Positions 62,575-64,000 of a stretch of DNA of 64,000 nt are shown piece after piece. This DNA comes from Gillisia lutea (GTDB lineage Bacteria > Bacteroidota > Bacteroidia > Flavobacteriales > Flavobacteriaceae). Made by a program: the position numbers and the translations under genes. The notes below the pieces were generated by a model that searched no databases, had not been told where the DNA came from, and saw nothing but the letters and a program-made list of their open reading frames with translations. The stretch is taken from positions 310,001-374,000 of the forward strand of contig NZ_JAKGTH010000006.1 in the NCBI RefSeq assembly GCF_021568705.1, in the 5' to 3' direction. How positions within the stretch are numbered: the first letter of the stretch is position 1; every line of letters starts with the position of its first letter.

Positions 62575-63516
62575 CTACATGATAAATTTAGAACTGATAG
62601 ACCTGTTGTAATGAACGCTTTTCATAACATCTGCAAAAAGTTCGGCACAGCTAACCACTTTAATTTTCTTACTTTCTTTTTTAAGCGGAATAGAATCGGT
62701 AACGATCAGTTCCATTAGCTGAGATTTTTCTATACGCTCATAAGCTTCCCCGGACAAGACAGGGTGGGTACAAATTGCTCGAACACTTAAAGCTCCTTTT
62801 TCCATCATGACATCGGCTGCTTTTGTTAAGGTTCCAGCGGTATCTACCATATCATCAACCAGGATAACATTCTTTCCGGTTACATCTCCAATTAGCTCCA
62901 TATGCGAAATTACGTTAGCCTTGGCTCTTTGCTTATAACAAATAACCACATCGCTTTCTAATGTTTTAGAGTAAGCATAGGCTCGCTTAGACCCACCCAT
63001 ATCTGGTGAGGCAATGGTTAGATTCTCTAAATTCAAACTTCTTAAATAAGGAAGAAAGACTGTTGAAGCAAAAAGATGATCTACCGGTTTTTCGAAAAAC
63101 CCTTGAATTTGATCGGCATGAAGATCCATCGTAATAATTCTTGTGGCTCCTGCGGTTTCCAGGATACTTGCAACCATTTTTGCTGCAATAGGAACTCTGG
63201 GTTTATCTTTTCTATCCTGACGAGCCCACCCAAAATAAGGTAGTACTGCAGTGATATGACGGGCAGAGGCTCTTTTTGCAGCATCAAGCATTAATAACAT
63301 TTCCATAAGGTGATCGGCACCGGGATGTGTAGAACCTATAATAAAAACACGAGAGCCTCGCACAGATTCTTCAAAGGAAGGTTGAAATTCTCCATCGCTA
63401 TACGTACTGGTTATTACATTTCCAAGGGGTATTCCAAATGATTTGGCTATTTTAAGGGCTAGCTCCCTACTTTGTGAACAGGAGAAAATTTTAGCTTCGG
63501 GAATTACATTCGGCAT
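62575..63516 (-). CDS. prs: Ribose-phosphate pyrophosphokinase
   Basis: A 313-residue enzyme making PRPP from ribose 5-phosphate and ATP, for nucleotide, histidine and tryptophan synthesis. The N-terminal domain has FSDGEFQPSF-like STYSDGEFQPSFEES, then LPYFGWARQDRKDKPR (ATP loop) and MDLHADQIQGFF. The PRPP loop is VILVDDMVDTAGTL. Length is normal. It heads the prs-rplY-pth-ribF-HTTM order, with a -7 box (CAAATTTA, plus strand 63566-63573) upstream. Confidence 0.97.
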   Translation of the reverse strand: MPNVIPEAKIFSCSQSRELALKIAKSFGIPLGNVITSTYSDGEFQPSFEESVRGSRVFIIGSTHPGADHLMEMLLMLDAAKRASARHITAVLPYFGWARQDRKDKPRVPIAAKMVASILETAGATRIITMDLHADQIQGFFEKPVDHLFASTVFLPYLRSLNLENLTIASPDMGGSKRAYAYSKTLESDVVICYKQRAKANVISHMELIGDVTGKNVILVDDMVDTAGTLTKAADVMMEKGALSVRAICTHPVLSGEAYERIEKSQLMELIVTDSIPLKKESKKIKVVSCAELFADVMKSVHYNRSISSKFIM

Positions 63517-63565
63517 GTTGTGTTGTGTTTTGAGTGTTGTTATTGTGGTTTTGTTAAGTTGCCAG

Positions 63566-63573
63566 CAAATTTA
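63566..63573 (-). promoter_or_regulatory. Probable promoter -7 box of prs
   Basis: On the minus strand TAAATTTG matches TAnnTTTG, 50 bases before the prs start codon. The 260-base gap (63517-63776) also holds the tRNA promoter and otherwise shows no gene. Confidence 0.4.
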
Positions 63574-63734
63574 AAAATTAATTCCATCCCTTAGCCTACT
63601 TATATGCACTAAAGTTAAACAAGCTACATGATTTTCAATTTGCTAATTATCAATTAATTGCGCCGTTTTAAAAAGATTAATTAAAATACGCGTATCTCCC
63701 CTAGTCAATAAAGAATAAAAAATAAAAAAATCTC

Positions 63735-63764
63735 TTTGGGAACAAGATATTTTTTATAATTTTG
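63735..63764 (+). promoter_or_regulatory. Promoter of tRNA-Leu
   Basis: TTTG (63735-63738), an 18-base spacer and TAATTTTG (63757-63764) fit the Bacteroidota -33/-7 consensus closely. The mature tRNA begins 12 bases further on. Confidence 0.65.
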
Positions 63765-63776
63765 CGCTCTCCTTAA

Positions 63777-63858
63777 GCTCGAGTGGCGGAATTGGTAGAC
63801 GCGCTGGATTCAAAATCCAGTTCTTTCGGGAGTGCGGGTTCGATTCCCGCCTCGAGTA
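63777..63858 (+). tRNA. tRNA-Leu (anticodon CAA)
   Basis: An 82-base class II tRNA. The 7-bp acceptor stem pairs GCTCGAG with CTCGAGT (ending in a G-T pair). The D-arm contains GGTAGAC. The anticodon stem CTGGA/TCCAG holds the loop TTCAAAA with CAA at 63811-63813. A long variable arm (TTCTTTCGGGAG region) precedes the T-arm GCGGG-TTCGATT-CCCGC. It reads UUG leucine codons. CCA is not encoded. Confidence 0.95.
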
Positions 63859-63877
63859 CATTTTAAATATTAAAATT

Positions 63878-63915
63878 AAACCCTATAAACAAGCTTGTTT
63901 ATAGGGTTTTTTATT
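63878..63915 (+). terminator. Intrinsic terminator of tRNA-Leu
   Basis: A 32-base perfect palindrome (63878-63909, core CCCTATAAACAAG/CTTGTTTATAGGG) is followed by a T-rich run, 20 bases after the tRNA. The last 85 bases of the window show no gene. Confidence 0.85.
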
Positions 63916-64000
63916 TTATTTGCTTTGAAATTTTTTATGATAAAGCGCAATTTAAAACACATGAAGGCCACATAAACTGTATTAACCTCACACTTTTATA

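Noticed and set aside
1-64000. CRISPR arrays, insertion sequences, prophage or integrative element
   Set aside because: No direct repeat array, transposase, integrase or phage gene was seen; the gene content is that of a core chromosome.

Overview
The window looks like a chromosomal segment of a member of the Flavobacteriaceae (Bacteroidota), probably near Gramella/Christiangramia, Zunongwangia or Salegentibacter. The grounds are the low G+C content, lipoprotein signals of the Bacteroidota kind, several promoters with a TAnnTTTG -7 box, and family content typical of the group: SDR-type threonine dehydrogenase, VC_2705-type symporter with DUF4212 partner, OlsF-like acyltransferase, DUF4286, DUF6428, and the prs-rplY-pth-ribF order. 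The genus is inferred from recognised proteins, not from a search.

Layout. 1-6.9 kb: tetR-tolC-hlyD-RND efflux operon with a probable operator. 7-11.8 kb: YwqK-like exported protein, aspS, ClC channel with a small membrane protein, cold-shock protein. 11.8-19.6 kb: threonine dehydrogenase, a lipoprotein, an NTF2-like protein, an M13 peptidase, a GC-rich structured intergenic element, an SDR protein and an M28 membrane peptidase. 19.7-23.8 kb: small genes, including a lipoprotein form of peptide deformylase, a J-domain-like protein, a one-domain DEAD-box protein and a short SSB. 23.8-33.4 kb: M16 peptidase, acetate-type symporter pair, histone-deacetylase-like hydrolase, metG, a lipoprotein, a YraN protein. 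33.4-43.6 kb: mfd followed by a TspO-like protein and the four-gene ligase-associated repair cluster (pdeM, Lhr-like helicase, ATP-dependent ligase, MBL exonuclease). 43.7-51.6 kb: TerB-like protein, fbp, two SSAT-like acetyltransferases with an aspartokinase, the OlsF-like enzyme, an NAD(P)-binding protein, arsC with DUF6428, a VOC protein. 51.6-63.5 kb: a long minus-strand run of mostly housekeeping genes (2-hydroxyacid dehydrogenase, cupin, mgtE, rsmA, DUF4286, TPR protein, serS, HTTM protein, ribF, pth, rplY, prs). 63.8 kb: tRNA-Leu(CAA) with a strong terminator.

How the genes work together. Most of the window is core metabolism and translation (aspS, metG, serS, pth, rplY, rsmA, tRNA-Leu, prs, ribF, fbp). 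Two genome-maintenance groups lie close together: mfd, and the ligase-associated cluster, whose exact pathway is still poorly defined. No gene-free stretch exceeds 300 bases. I saw no CRISPR array, insertion sequence, prophage, rRNA operon or integration site. I did not find a clear new multi-gene system. The most unusual items are the lipoprotein deformylase, a serS terminator hairpin that contains the start codon of the next gene, the GC-rich palindromic element at about 16.3 kb, and the lone DEAD-box N-domain.
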